Part shown: piece after piece, positions 35,701-50,700 of the stretch | Layout of the letters: the number at the start of each line of letters is the position of its first letter | Numbering within the stretch: position 1 is the stretch's first letter | Origin: Dermacentor variabilis | Taxonomy: Eukaryota > Arthropoda > Arachnida > Ixodida > Ixodidae | Direction: 5' to 3' | Assembly (NCBI RefSeq): GCF_050947875.1 | Contig: NC_134570.1 | Location: 104,110,622-104,174,621, forward strand | Length of the DNA stretch: 64,000 nucleotides | Position numbers and translations under genes: made by a program | Notes under the pieces: model-generated | The model's input: only the letters and a program-made list of their open reading frames with translations | What the model was told of the DNA's origin: nothing | The model's database searches: none

Positions 35701-38700
35701 CTTTCGCCCTCTATTCGTACCACTGATCCGGCACTTATTCACCATCCGTGTTTCTCATGAGTATCTAATGAGCCCAGGTCGGATGTGGCGTCTGACTAAG
35801 GTTGCGCGCAACATGTGGTGTTACTTCACTCACGTGATTTATCGCACATGTGAATGTTAACCATCTGTTGAATTCCGCGGAAACTTACATGGAGTGTTAC
35901 GGTAATGGTAAGAGCAATTTAGATTTACAACTGCTTGCCCGTATTAGGCGAAGCTATAACTTCGTCAAGTTTTAGTGAACACTTCGATCATGTGTTCACC
36001 AGAATACTTTTTACTATGGAACTCGTTAAATATTCGTCTTACTTTACCATCTACAGAGAAGGGAGAGACAGTTTAATGATACGAAATGCGGAAAGGTGAG
36101 CCTGAGGTACATTCCTCTAGCCACCTACTTGGCGCTAGGGAAAGGGAAGAGGGAATGCGGAGAGTGTAATGGGTGACCAGTGAATATTTAAAAACTACGG
36201 CTCTGGACTATAGCCTGTGAGCAGGCCTTATTGCTTGTGATATGGCATTTGCATAGAGCCACAAACAAATATTGTGAGCAACAATGCAAGAACGAATAAT
36301 AATGGAAACGTAGCAATATGTAAATGAAGAGTACGGCACATTGTACCTACCACGTGTTTCATTTCGAAGCGTCATTCTCCAAAACTAACCTTCGCTTACA
36401 GGGACAGACATCAAGGACCTCTTCTTCCGAATTTTTCTTTGTGGGACTGAAGTTTTTTTTGCACGTGTGTTGCTTTACGGTTGCGCGGGTTCTATTTAAG
36501 GGTTATTGCATCCAGGTCATTACAACGTTTGCAGTTGCAAGAAGCGCTGGCTGTTTTCGTTCTAATCTTACATTTCATTCAAATAAGACTAAAGAAAGCA
36601 TAGAAGTTTCGCAAGTAATTCACGATGGCATTGGCGTGTCAGATTCTTAGTTGTCCTATTTAGTATAATCCTATACGCTTTTGTCTTGGTACGATTTCAT
36701 GGGCAGCCAGTTAGGAGAGCGAACAGAATGGTATTTCAGTGCATACCTTCGAGATCTTCTCAGAAGAACAGCAAAAATAAACTTTAAGAAATTGTGCAGA
36801 TCCTATACCCTCAAGGAATTCTTATAGGAGGCATTTTGCAGGTAACTGGCTATGAAATGTGGCTTGGGTTACGGCAACGGTATACCAAATGGACGACCGT
36901 TTCCTTCTAAGTTGAGCAGCTATGTGCATGGGTCGCCAGCACATGTGTGTGAAGCCAGACGCTCTAAGATGACCGCGTTCAAGATGACCATGCGGTGGAA
37001 ACGGCGCGATTTCTACTGTGGCCATTCGATGTGGGCTTACGACACAATGGTTCTGGGTTCTGCAAACGTAGTGGACAAGCACAAGAGAGAAAAAGACTGG
37101 TTATGACGTCGTTAGCGACTAGTTTATGCAATCGTATGAGGTTTTGAGTATGCCACGTGGTGTATAATAATATGACGGTGGAGTTTTGCTCCGGCGAAGA
37201 AGTGTTAAGTTATGATGGACTTGGACAATCATGAAGTCTCAAGAGCATCGCGCAATTTCGACGTAGCGAAAGTTGCTAAGAGGAAAGCACTGTCGAAAAT
37301 GGGCTGGTCCCGGTAATAGTGTAGCTTGACATAGTGCCTAAAAGTACGACCTACCACAAGGAAAGATGGCAAAAAATAGGCACGGGCCACACTCAACCAC
37401 TGTTTCAAAGTGCTCGCTGGCTTTGGAACGCTAGAAATAAGTATGCGACTCATTGTAATTACCGCATTTTGAAACTTTCTGCTTGAAAGTGTTGGGTGAC
37501 GCGGCAATAGGGGTTTTTCAGATGCTGGCGTGTGAGGTGAAGACACTGCCTACCCAAATATTCGCACTACATTCTGCAGAGACCAGGAAAAACGTTAGCC
37601 AAGTTCTCAAAGTTGCGCCTTCGCTTTGCACGCAATGTGACAACGTAATCAACGCTCCAAGGCATGAGGCATCGTGGTATGAAGCAAAAGCCCGCTGTTT
37701 TCTAGAACATACTATGAACTGCAGAACGCAACCTGGGGGTGTTGTAGCACTACCACCTAAGCAAGGAAAACGGCAAGGAGGAAACTGAACGGATAAAGAT
37801 CAAAGCGAAGTTTTGGCGGCGGTGCGATCTGACCATGTTCGCGAGAGCGACCATGTGCAACCTGTTCCTGGCAACTAGACTGTGTTATGTTTTGCAGCTT
37901 CTGTGCATGTCGCAGCTTATCCTGCAGATATGCTACCGGGTATTCGCGGTTTATATATGGGCTTCGGGTTCGGAGCGCATCAGAAGTAACATGTTCAAGT
38001 GTGTCAATCGAACGAATTTTGCGAACAGTTATGCAAATGCGACTGCAAAACATGCTGCCAGAGTTCATTTTCTCGCTATGCGGTGCGACGGGCAGAATTA
38101 TCACTCACTTCGCATTGTAAAAATGCACTTTTCATTGAAAAGCTTACCACCTGCGAATCGGAATGTCCAGTATAAATGATTAATTGACGGGCTATTACTA
38201 AAGCAAGTTCATAGAGCAAAACACTTTGCAGGTCAAGGACAGAATGATTACAAATGAGTCAAGCACCTATCAATCGAACGAACAACAAAGCACTTTTTAT
38301 ATAAAAATACGACACGAGTTCAGTCAGAACTTTGCTGCCGGATAACGGCTTCTTTGTGACATAGACAGTGAACTGCAGCCTCTGAGTTATACCGGACACG
38401 AAGAACACACGCTCGTAGATTGCTAAGATGCAACATTTCATTGGTACGTTGTTCAGCGCTAACTTAAAGAAGAGGTTCCCATAACGCCACGCGGTATTTA
38501 ATTCTTAGCTGGAGGCAGTGAGGACGGCGTCTCTAACATGCATGCTCATGACCCTCAGCCTTTCGACCTTCTATATGGAAGGATGTCATGCCGATATCGA
38601 GGCATCTTCTGGAAGAGAAAACTTTGTTGAAAGCGTCGCTTACATCTGAGAGGCCTATATATGTTAAATTGAGCCATCACATCAGATCGCCCTAATGATG

Positions 38701-41700
38701 TAGTTTTACGAAGAAGATTTACCTTGCGCTATTTATTTTCTTTATTGATGCCTGTCTGTATATAAAGAAAACTACTTGAACAGCGGTATTGTTAAAGTTC
38801 TACAGGCAATAAAGAAAGAATAATAGTAAAGAACGTGGCCTAAAGTTTGTGTCCGCACAGGGCTTCTGTGGCCGATGCCAGAGGTTCGATTCAGGCATTG
38901 GTCACTGATTATTTATTTTGTTTTTACTGAAGCGATGTGACCCGGGATTGTATATACCTACCTATCTACCACAAAGAATGCTTCGAAATAATAGAAAAAG
39001 AAGTTCGCCATCCCGGACCTGTGAAACGGGATGTCGAGCGAAACCGTTGAAAACCACCGCCACAACTGCTGATGGGGGTATGCAATGATACATGATTTTA
39101 GAGTAATGATAGTAACGGGAGTTTCATAGCATGCCGCCGTCCATAGTACATATTCAACAACATTGAAATCAGTTGCTAGCCTGGTTATTTTATATACGAA
39201 TGGCTATGCATGGCACACCCCGTATAGCAAGGTGATGTCGCCGCGAAGACTTGCGCAACAGTAATCTTTATCGAGAAACGTATGCGGGGAGCGCTGCCTG
39301 CTGCGCGTTGTTATCACAAGCGCCTTATCATCAATTATGTTGTTCGGATGGTCGTTTTGGGCTTGTTATTTATTAAAACGAATGCTGTTTTGTGTGTTGT
39401 ACCCGTGATTCCAAAGAATATATGCACTTTTCGTTTTACTTTGCTGAGTGGGTGAAGCTTGTTTCAACTCCACCTGCCCACATTTTTGCTTACGGAAGAT
39501 GCCACAAGAAATTCCTACCATTGAGAGGCGACCAGTTTCGCTATAAAAGACGCGAATAATACCCGGATTGACGTCAAATTTCTCTGGGGTGTTCCTGTAA
39601 ACAAAGTAAATTATTGGCTTTGAGAAGAACGTATCGTACATATCGGTGTGGGTGGGAATCCAACCGGAGCCTCCGCGGAACGAGAACAACACGCTTTCCC
39701 GAGGCCACGACGTGTCCGCGGTTCTGGCGGAGTAAAGGTGCGTCCAGTGCGTTCCTCATTGCACACGCCTCGTCGCAGCCACCTGGCTGGCAAAAGGTGT
39801 GGCTTCTTTCGCCAATCGGACCATACAGGCAGTGTTCATGAAACGAGCTAAAAACGAAGACAACAGGACGGGCACTGAATTTCAGACCAGCGTTTATTTC
39901 AAGCGGTCATAAAACTTATGCTCAGCACACGAGGTACATCATGTACGCAACATCATACAAAAGATTGTAAAAGTCAATTGTTCACTTGTCTAGATACCTC
40001 GAAAGAAAAGTCAATTCTCTATCGTGCAAAGCGAAATGCGGACAGCTGACACGCTTATCACCTGCTTTCCTTAAAGAATACGGTTCGCCTACTTCCCGTT
40101 CTCTTATTGTTCTTTTTTCTTTCCTAAAAAAACCTGCGCGTTTCACGAACACTGGCAAGTTGAACGAAGTCGCCCAAATCAAGGTATTGTTGACCGTAAT
40201 ATTTTAGCGTTCCCACACGTGAGAAGTCTTAAGTGTCACTGCCGAAGTTCTTAAAGTACGACCTATTCCGCTAGACAGCAGCAGCAGCAGCAGTTGCAGC
40301 ACCGATTGAGGAAGCATCCACACTCGGGAAAGTCCGCGGGGGGGGGGGGGGGGTTCCAAAAGAATCCGCCGCTTTAACAAGCAACACAAAATGCTAGGCC
40401 TTCATGTATTTCAATTATTTAAAACAGTCAACATATCGTCAGGCCATTATTAAAGCCATCACCATAAAGCTTAAACGCCCCGAAGAGATCCAGCACTTTT
40501 CGTGCTGGATCTAGCGGTTCAGTTCGCTTCTGTTATAATAATTGTCCTGATCGTACACTTAAGGGTGATATAATAAGGCGTTTCCACAAAAAGAAACGTA
40601 GCGGTTTGTATGTGATTACTTGTAAGCTTTGTACAAAGCAGTGTGTTTGATTACCTCCCTGATATGTTCCATAGAAGTTGACTTTTCGCCTTAGTTAGGC
40701 GAAGGGGTTGCCTGATCGAGAGTAACACGGTATGAGAGCGAGCAGACTTTTTCGTCGAGATGGTATTTTATTGGAAATGTGATTAATTTACCAAGTTTGT
40801 AATCGATGAGTGAGTAGACGAAGTGACGGACGTAGAGGGACACATTTTTGGTCAAAACTGAGATGCTTGGGCCATTTTTCCAGCGGATTTTTGCTATGCC
40901 ATACTCTAAAAAAGTACAACATAAGCGGACCTGCCGTGTTCATCATTGTGATTCTTAGAAGGCTCATCAGGTGAGAAACTTGTGCTATATTTGATCGTTT
41001 AGGTGGACAAATGAAATAAGGATGCCAAAAGCACTTACGATATTTTATGAACCGTCAAAGACGATAGAAACAGCCTGCACACATACCTAAGAGCTGCCTT
41101 TAATGGATGCTTGCTTTTTTAACCTTGGGACCGCCACTAATGTAGACGCCCACATGGTTTGGAAGAATAGTGACATGACTATTACTACATTTCATTCTCT
41201 TGCGCTCCGTGACGTTTATAGACATCGAAACTTCAGAAAAAGTACCGCTAATTCTCAGAGCGCCTTAGGAAATTCTCTACAGTTGCTTTTATAGGAAACT
41301 GTTTCGGTTTAGTTTCACAGGAGGTCTAGGGGCATGATATCATGAATTGGTAGTCGATGAGGCCATAGCAAAACATGGTGATGTTTTGGCAGCCGCTCCA
41401 GCATACTCTGTCCTCTACTCCGCTTTTATATTTGACCTGTCAAAGAGCGACAACATGTAACGCATGTGACAGTGTCAGAGTGATTGAGTTGGAGCAAGCA
41501 TTAGAACGTTAGGATGATCTGCTCCCACAGGACAACCTTCAGTGTAAAGACATAGGTAGCTCCATAGAAACGAAACCGAAAGTAGTTCGTATAAAAGCAA
41601 TTACTGCAAAATATCTTTCTGCAAACTTATGCTTGCCTGTATATCTTCCGGGGTTTCCATGTCTAGCAACTTCATTTAACACAAAAATGAAAGGTTGAAA

Positions 41701-44700
41701 ATGTGATGTCGTAATTTCTGTATAGTCAGCAGTGCTACACGCATATTAAAGGATACAGGCCTGGCGGCCGACGCAGCAGTGTCGTTGTAATAGTCGGAGC
41801 GTAGACTGTTGTAGCGGCTCCATACGAAATCCATTTTCCACACCACGCACCACAGTGTCTTCGCGGTGAAATTTATTTTTAACGAGAAAGACCTGAGCTG
41901 TCCGCTTGGCGTCGACGGTGAGCTGCAGCTTGTGCTGCTCTCTGCACATGTCTGCTGAGACCGATGTTGGCTGGCGGCAGCCGCGCACGTAGCTCTATGA
42001 TTCGCTTCTTTAGGAGCAGGAGCCTTTCGAGGAGATACCATATTATGTTCCGAAGAGTTAACACACGTATCGGGAATAAGTGGCGCACATGTCACATCCC
42101 TTCAGGTGCGGCAGGTTACGTTGTTGATGATGATAATTATGGTTCCTTGCATTACTTTGGAAACGGGGTACTAAAATAGTCCCCTAGCCTGCTTGAATTA
42201 ACCAGGTCCCGCTACATGTAACATGCAAGTGGTATGTGCAACTGCTACCTATCGCGACATCTGGTGTAATATAATGGAAGTGCCATATTAATACTGTACC
42301 TATCAACACTACGCAACGCGCGTGTCGCATCAAGTGTCAAATGGCACGATATGATGCTACTAATGATGACGATGGTATTTTCACGATGAGGCGAAGAAGA
42401 GAGCGACGATGTTCCTGAAGACGAAAAGAGGACACTGCCTGGCTTAGCTCCATTCCGTCTCGGGAACCTGCGCTCTTTGCAGATATGGTGTAAATAGTTC
42501 TGTACCCGTAACATTTGCTGGAGCTATCGCCGGGAATAAAAAAATATACTTAGTTCCCACCAGGATCAAACCCGGGCCCGCTGCACGGGAGTCAGCTGCT
42601 CTACTACTGATCCAGGCCAGCGCTTGCTAGCATGGAGCAGAAAATTGCCCTGTAATCGCGTCGCAGTGGGCGAGGAGACAGGCTATGTGATATTAGCGCC
42701 GAGTAGCGTCTACGCGTGCACGTGTTGCGTTGAATTTTGCATATTATTACACCAGGTAGAACTCCATGTAGCAGCTGCACAGGTAGCATTGCAAGGTTGG
42801 TAGAGAAGGTCCGAGGAAGAAGTTTAAGAAAATGTATACGAGTATGACGGAAAAAATATATATTGATTGCCTGATTGAGTCAGGCTGGCTGATTGACGAT
42901 GTCACTGCCAGGTTTCAAAGCGGGTGCCCATAAATGATCATCATCATCACCAGTTGCATCGTGCCGTATCACTTGTCTTGCGATGGGACATGCGCGCCAC
43001 GTAGCGGCGATACATGCAGATTTTGTATTGCAGTTGCATATTATTGCATCACATAGAACGTCATCTGGCAGAATCACAGCTAGCGGCACGAGGCAGAGAA
43101 GCTTTGAGGAAGAAACAATAGGTTTCAGGAGACGTATACAAGAATCCTAGAACAAAAATTAAGCGTGGCTCTCCTATGGCAAACACGAGAGATGAGTGCA
43201 GCCGGGGGAAGGCCAGTAAAGTAGTGACAAACCGCACACTTACAATCTAAGAAAAGTCTACGCCCTTTGAGTCGTATCTTGCCCCACAAAAATAAATGTC
43301 GTCTGTCAGCATTTCCTTTATTTAACGCTGCGAGCCCGGTACTTCCCAGTAATGAATGGCATGCGCGTTATCAGCATGACATTGCATTGCCGACAGGAAA
43401 ATAGCGGGCGCGGCCTTTTCAAGAAAGGAAACGCAAGCGATGCAGATGGCAATTATTGTTGTGTGGCAGATGTACAGCCCAAAAGGAGTAAACCTTTTTT
43501 AAAGTGTAGTCTAACTTTTCTGGGCTTCCCCTAGCTCTGCTGCTATCTGGTGTTTGCGATAACAGAGCCACGCATAATTTTTTCCACTGCGAGAAAGTGG
43601 GCTGCCGAAGTGAGCGCGCGGGTTTTTATCGTACAGAAATGACGTCACACCACCTGCGTCCCCATCGCGCCGCTTGTTCTCCCACGCTAAGCTCCAGCCA
43701 CCCTTGCCACGTAGCTATACTGCGCGATGCTATATTTATACTCCGCTTTTAGTCTTTCTCAGCTTTCTCTCCCCCAGCTCGGCGAAGCTACGAGCGTCAA
43801 GAGAAACCCAATGAGTTTCTAAGCGCTCCACCGTAAAACATATATTACGTACCTGATTGAATCAGTTGGCGTGGCGGCTATGGCACCGCCACGTTTCAAA
43901 GCGGATGCCAATAACTTATCATCATCACCGCCATTGGCATCGTGTCGAACGAATTGTTTTGCGATGTGGGGTGCACGCCACATGCAGCGATACGTGCACA
44001 CTTTACCTAGCAGTTGCGCATTGTTACACCACGTAGAACGCAATGTAAGAGATGTATAGGTAGCGGTACGAGATAGAGGTTTGAAGAAGAACAAGTTGTT
44101 TAAGGGACCATGTATACAAGAATCCTAGAAAAAAACCTATAGATGTACCTGACTTAATCAAGCTAGCTAGGTGGCTATGTCACCGTCGCGTTTTATTGGA
44201 TGATATCAATAAACTATCAACATAATAACCTTCATTAGGCGTCGTATCGTGCCTCTTCTCTTGCGATGTGATATGCGTGCAATACATATTGTGTACCTAA
44301 TTAAATATCAAGGAATAGAGCACGATCAACAAGCTTGGTGTAAATTGAACCTACTGCTAACCTAAATTGCTTCCATTATACTCCTGAGTTATATGTTTTG
44401 TTGCAGAGTACCGCTTTGGTGAAGGCAATGATATCAATATTATCTCTTACGTCTTACGTAACGTTTGATGTGTGGCATGCCGGTAACAACCTCGAAGTAT
44501 TTCTTTCATTCATGAAATGCTTGCGGCCAAGAAACTCAAGCACCCTGACATATAATTGTGTAAACTTCGCACATGTATCCACAATCGATACAAATTCGTA
44601 CCTAAAGGGGATGAACCCGGCTAGGTTACTATGTTACCACCGTGTTTCAAAGCGAATGCGAATACACCATCACCTTTGTTAGCATACTATTGTGTCATGT

Positions 44701-47700
44701 TCGATGTGTACCGCTTATCGTCTATACGTGCGGCATTTGCACTGTAGCTGCATAATATTATGCCACAAGGCACGCCATGTAACACTTGAATAGGTAGTGG
44801 CATAGGGTTTCCTACAATCTACTAGAGGGCACTCTGGCACTGCAATCGTTGAGCCACCATTGGAATGATGGGAAATACATAGTTTACCTGATCTTCATAC
44901 TTGTGGATTCATACGTCCTTGTAGCTTTGTTTATTACGCTTTATATGCCTTCATTATCGTAAATTTCAGAGCAATCTGTGCACTTCGAAGTGCCAAAGAT
45001 GCTGCGGACATGCCGAATGGTTACTAATTGCAACGATTTGCAACTGCCATATCGAAACGCGCCAAGCGTCTCAAGGCACTGGCTTGCCTGTGAACCCGTG
45101 AAGAATTCATCAGGGGGTTTCATATCGCTTTCTGAAGCATGCGGTCGTGGCGTATTGGTTTCTATATAAGGCTCCTGTGCTAGAGGTCCTGTGCTCGATT
45201 CCTGCAGTCACAGAATTTTAATATAGTTTATTTAATAATTTATTTCGTAGTACAATGTTGGAAATGACGTGTTGACGAAGTCCCCAAGCCCTTTGGAGCT
45301 AGAAGGACGAAGTTTAGGCTAATCCGTGCACTTCCCATAATTCAAATGCTTGCTCTGCCGCTACCATTTCAGCTCCTGTGGCTCATTGCAGCGGCAGAGT
45401 TCCCTCCGGTAATTATTTCTATGAAACCATATCGGTAGCTGTACAAGGTGGAAAGCGAAGTCTTGAGGGTTGGATGTATGGATGAAAAAAAACTCACTCA
45501 GGTCTATTTGGTCGCGCTAGTTTCGTAGCCCGAAGCGGGCCGCTCCTACCTTGGGACCGAAAGGCCTATCATTTCGGCCGCCTCGTGGACCCGTTGGACT
45601 GCCCATAGCTGGTAATCTAATGTGAGACTGATAGAGCTGCGTCCCGCCAATCTTCACTATTGTCTTTGTCGCTGCGCAACACGGAACAACGCCAGAGAAT
45701 ATGACTAAGATCTATGGTGTCGTTACATTTATCGCATGTTGTAGGAGTAGATAACTTCGGATAGAACTTGTCAATTAATAAAGGGTTCGGATATATTCTT
45801 GTTTGCAAGATCCTTAGCGTAATGGCCTGAGCTCTATTTAGTTTACTGTGCGGAGGGAGAAAGACCCTGCGTCTATAGGTAGAAGGTGCTTGGTTAGCTT
45901 GCTGTATGTGAGGAGGTAGTCCCAGCAATCTGGAAGCTAAGCATCTTCTTGCCATGTGGCCGCATGGTTGGCAAGTCCTCGTGCAGCATTGTGGGTAGAT
46001 TCGTTGAGGTTCGAGGGACGACTGGTGAGTTCTCCCATATGAGCAGGAAAGCAGATGATCGTGTGGGACTTGACGACCTTTCTGGTCGAAAATTGCCAGG
46101 GTCTTCCTGGAGATAACTCCGTTTGCAAACGCTCGGATGGCTGCCTAGAATCGCTGTGGATCCTGGATCCCTTCGGGTCTAAACGTGCCAATGCGATGGC
46201 TATCTGTTATGCAGTTTCCGGTTGTGTGGTGTGCGTGGAGGCCGAGTTGAAGACTTCACCTTTGCTTTTCAGAAGGACCGCTGCGAAGGCTCGTCTAATG
46301 GACATGAATCCGCGTCGACAAAGCAGCACGTTTAGTTTTCTCTATTAAGGCTTTGGCTCTGACTTGCCTTCTGCCAACATTATAAGTGAGGTGAACATAC
46401 CTTAGAACCGGCATGACTGCGATATTCTTCCGCAGAACTTTGGCAATTTCTCCGCGCTCAATATGTATTGCGGCAATTGGTCTACCAATCCGTTTGAGGA
46501 TATGTCTTCCTGATCGCCTGATGGAGAGTCTAATGAACTTGGCTCTTTCTTGTGCCTCGGCTATTTCATCCAGTGTATTGTGCAGCCCTAGCTGCGTGAG
46601 CCTTGCAGTTTCCGTGTGCACAGGTAGTTCAAGAGCTACCTTGATTACCTTCCTTATGAACGCATTCAGTTTGTCCCTTTCAGACTTCTGCCGCTCGTGT
46701 ATGGCTGCTACGTAGGCAAAGTGACATACCAAAAAGGCGTGAACTTGCCTGATTACGTTGTCTATTCCAAGACCATGTAGGCGGTTAGTTATTCTTTTGA
46801 TGAGCCTGATTGCGCTGTCAACTTTCTTAGCGATGCGTACAATTGTTTGATCATTGGGCCCGTTGACTCCTATCACCAAGCCTAGCACCCGGATGGAGTC
46901 CATCCTTGCGATGGCACTTCTCCTCCTGGTATAGAGCATTATGTCGGTCTTTCCAGGAGAAAGATATCTCCAGGGTTTGCGGCCTCGCCTCTTAGTTCGG
47001 TATAGTAGAAATTCTGATTTCTTAGGTGAACATCGGAGTCCCATTGACGTGAGGTACTCGTGAATGACGTTTACGGCGTCTCGTAATCTTTGTTCTATTT
47101 TCGCGTCACTGCCTCTGGTGGACGATATCGCGACACCATCCGCGTAAATGAAGTATTCTATGTCTTCAATGTCTTCATGTTTTCTGGCGAGTCCCATCAT
47201 GGAGACATTGAAAAAGAGTGGGCGAGATGAGCGCTCCTTGGGGTGTGCATCGGGGCCCAATATTCACTGTAATTCATGTTTGGTCCACAGCCTTGGGCGT
47301 ATTCATCCTTCCACTGAAAAAGGCTCGGACATATTGATGAAAGTGACTACCCCCATCGAGGTTCGAAATGGTGTTTAGTATAAACCTATGGATGACTGAA
47401 GGCTTTCTCCATGTCTAGTCCCAGTATTGTTCTCCTTTCCCTACTTTTGTGGCTGATAATTTGGAGCACGGATTATTTTATAGATAGAACAGGTCAGAAG
47501 GTGATCCTCGTGTGAGAGTAAAGCTCGTGCTCTTCCAGGTACTGAGATAATCGATTCAGTATTGAATGTCACGCGACATTTCCCACGCACGGTATGAGTG
47601 AGATCGGTCGTAGATTGTCGAAACCAGCGCTCTTCCCGATTTTGGGAATAAAATGATGTGGGCAGTCTTGCAATCGGCAGAAACGTCAGCGCTCCTCCGC

Positions 47701-50700
47701 ATGCCATTAATTAGTTGTGTGAAGTACTCTATGGAGTTGCCCTCCAAATGGCGGGGCATCTTTGTTATCCTGTCGGGACCAGGGGCAGATGTTCCGTTAA
47801 GATCGTGTAAAGCCGTCCTGAGCTCTCCTACCGTGAACTCAGCAACAAATGTTGGGTTGCTTGTTCTCGTATATTCCAATCGAGGAGGGGGTGGCTGCTC
47901 CGTGTCCTCGACGGATCGGTGCCTATTCACTAGCTCTGCAGTAACTTCTGACTTGGATGAGTCATTCTGTGCCACGTGCAGGACTTTGCTTAATGTGTTT
48001 CATGGATGCGATATTGTGTTGGTTTCGTCAAGTAGGTGCTTCAGTAGATTCGTGATCCCTCCTTTTCTCATTCGGCCACCTATAAAGTGGAAAACCTCAT
48101 CTGACTGTTGCTTAGAGATGGTTTTGCAATGCTCCTGTATAGCTCGATTGATTTCAGGAATTTTCTTTCCCAGCCTATCGTTGAGTCTCTGAGCCTTCCA
48201 TCGGTTGAGTAGGAATTGTTTAGCTTCTGTGAGGTGTGCGAATCGGCTGTCGGTCTAGTCGATCGGGAGATCCTTTAGCACCTCTTTTGTTGCGGTGCCA
48301 ACGTCCTCCATTAGTTGTGTCGTTCATTGTTCCAAGCTAGGCTGACTTCTCCCATCACCCTTTTCTTTCTGATTTTCTGGAATTCGGCCCAGTCTACGAC
48401 CTGAAATTTCCATAGTTTCTTCTGCCTAATATGTGAGTTCATCGATAATATGTTATGATCACTACTCAAGTCTTGGTGAAAGTTAGTCCAAGTGGGTTCC
48501 ATAGCGTTCCGAACAAAAGTGAGGTCGGGTGTCGTGTCTCGACATGTAGACGTACCGCATCAAGTTGGCAATGCTGGGTCCATGATGATCGTCAACTCTA
48601 GGTCGGCTGCTTTGCGCCGTGGACTCTCCTGTTTGTTTGTATTGTAGGGGTAACCCATGCGTGGTAGGGGACGGTATAGTATCCGGGCATAATTAGGGGC
48701 GAGTCTCGAGCTAGTATGACTGCTTCGGTAAGTAGCGACTCGATTCTTTGTTTCAGATCCTTAGGGCTGTGTAAACATTGAAAATAAGGATGCTTTCCAG
48801 ACTACCAACTGAAATGTTTTCCATCATGATGCATTCAGTCTTGTTACCAGTCATCTCTAGGTCGTGGCTGTTGTGCGTAGCCATGTTACTTAATAGGGTT
48901 GCGGTACCTCTCCCCCCCCCCCTCCGTTACTCTTCCTCCCCGAGCGATACCCGAGCAATTTGACGTTGGAGGCGAGCGTTTCTTGGCGTAGGATAACATG
49001 CGGGTTTTCAGGGTGGGATCAAATAAATTGCTGCAGACGCACCTGCAGCAATTTGTTGGTAGCCCTTGCAGCTCCGTTGCCACATTTGGAATTGACTAGT
49101 TAGCGCAGGCATCTTGCTTGGGCTTGAGTGTATTATTTAGTATAGCGAGGCTGTTAGACATCATGCGTTGTACGAGAGGTTTAGAAGCATTGGGATCCAA
49201 AGCTGGGACCGCCCTATTGTTAAGATGCGCTTTGATCTTGAGGAAAGTATAGTTAGTGCGCTCTTCCATGGCTGAAATACCTGGCTAGAATTGTATCAGC
49301 CTTTCGTGTGTCTGCTTGACGCTCTCGCACCGTATTGTGAGCATTTCTCTGACTTCAAATTTCGCCCTGGTAGATGCTTGCTAACGTGTTATGACACTCT
49401 TCTTGGGCGCGGGTGTCACCTTATCTGCCTCCTCACTGGTAACGTCCATCGGTCGAGGGACTTCCGATTGCTTGCTGCCACTGATAGCAAAGGGTGGCTG
49501 ATTTCTCGCGGCTGTCTGATAGCTCCTTCTAATTTCTTCCATCTGCGTAATGGGCTTGTCTGTCAAGGTTCTTAGCATATTATTTCCCCTTTCTAGTTGT
49601 GCTATCCTATTATTTTATACTCTGTTTTGAACATGTTCTGCAGTTCGCTCGCGCGCGACTTGTTACCTCGGACTGGATCGGTCCAGATGGACTGCCGTTG
49701 ACGACTTTATTTCCTGGGGTCGTAAGGTTCTCCATACGAATCGAAGCACATCTGCGCCCCGTTGGAAAAGAGCCGTCCTCTAGCTTTGGATCGGCTCCTG
49801 AATGTTGAGCGGCCTCTGGTTATGCTACGACTCCTGAAATGCGAGCGCCCCTGAATCGAGGGGGCCTTTCCACTGCCGTTTCCGGGTTGGTGCGCGTGCT
49901 GCTAATTTGTTGTAGTCTTGCTTCCTCGTTGACTGTTTCTCTTCTTCGTCTTCTGACAACTTGTAGCATCTGGAGACGTTCCTTGCAGGCTTTATCGGCC
50001 GTCACGTGTGGTACTCCGCATAGGCCACATTTCGGTGAGCATTCGTGTGACTCCTCTGGGTTTGATGTACTACATCATCTGCACGTTCACTCTTCGGCGA
50101 TCGGACACACACCCGCGCGATGTCCCAGCTTGCCACATGCGGATCAAACGTCCACTTCCTTGCGGTAGAGAAAATATTCTCACCAGGGTCGGGCCACACC
50201 TTAAGAAGTTTGGTACTTTAATGCCGTCGAAAAAGCGATGATGACGGTACCCGTATTCGTAATCCTTTTTGCTGCTAAGGCTAGCGGATAGATCCATCTG
50301 GATTCTGGAGGGTGAAAAAGAAGGTTATGGGAGTGTACAAATCTTTATGTTATGAAAATATGTATGGCATACCTGAATAATTCAAGCAGGCTTAGTTGAC
50401 TTTCTCACCGTCCCGCCTCAAAGAGAATGTCATTAAATCATCACTATTAGCACCGTATCAACCATTTAAAACGCCATTTGACATGCGTGCCGCGTAGCGT
50501 TGATGCCTGCAAACCTTCCATTGCAATTCATTTATATTCCACCAGGTGTCCCGACATGTAGCAGTTGCATACAGTAGTTGCATGCTGCATGTAGCAGAAC
50601 ATGGTTAACTCCGACAGGCTAGGTGACTATTTGTCACCACCCCGTTACAAACGGGACGGTAATAAACGATATGTGTCATCATCAACTCCGCGGGCCACGC

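Larger units (their letters stand above)
45485..50320 (-). mobile_element. Nearly full-length I-type LINE (ORF1 zinc knuckle, endonuclease, RT, RNase H), inactive
   Basis: Order on the minus strand: ORF1 remnant (50300-49500) with a Cys-rich CGLCGVPHVTADKAC knuckle; APE endonuclease (about 49090-48300) with PHVILRQETLASNVKLLGY and the SSDHNIL catalytic block; RT (about 48000-46300) with ALHDLNGTSAPGPDRITKMP and a YADG palm box; a broken RNase H (about 46300-45940, ending ...HNAARGLANHA); and a Cys-containing tail (CDKCNDTIDLSHILWRCS). The downstream A-rich GATGAAAAAAAACTC at 45480 fits a 3' end. Frame shifts and stops are present throughout. It lies inside the 300-bp array in intron 7. Confidence 0.82.

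Noticed and set aside
37901..37937. Candidate for the missing exon after the acceptor GTTATGTTTTGCAG
   Set aside because: The translation (FCACRSLSCRYAT) does not resemble the SGFL...RRY block and the donor is poor.
36852..38179. Three open frames of 84-114 codons in intron 7
   Set aside because: They lack recognisable domains, and the borders do not give the phase needed for the missing NRF-like exon.
42545..42625. Possible tRNA gene on the minus strand
   Set aside because: A- and B-box-like motifs are present, but no acceptor stem pairs well and an A-rich tail follows, so a SINE head is more likely.
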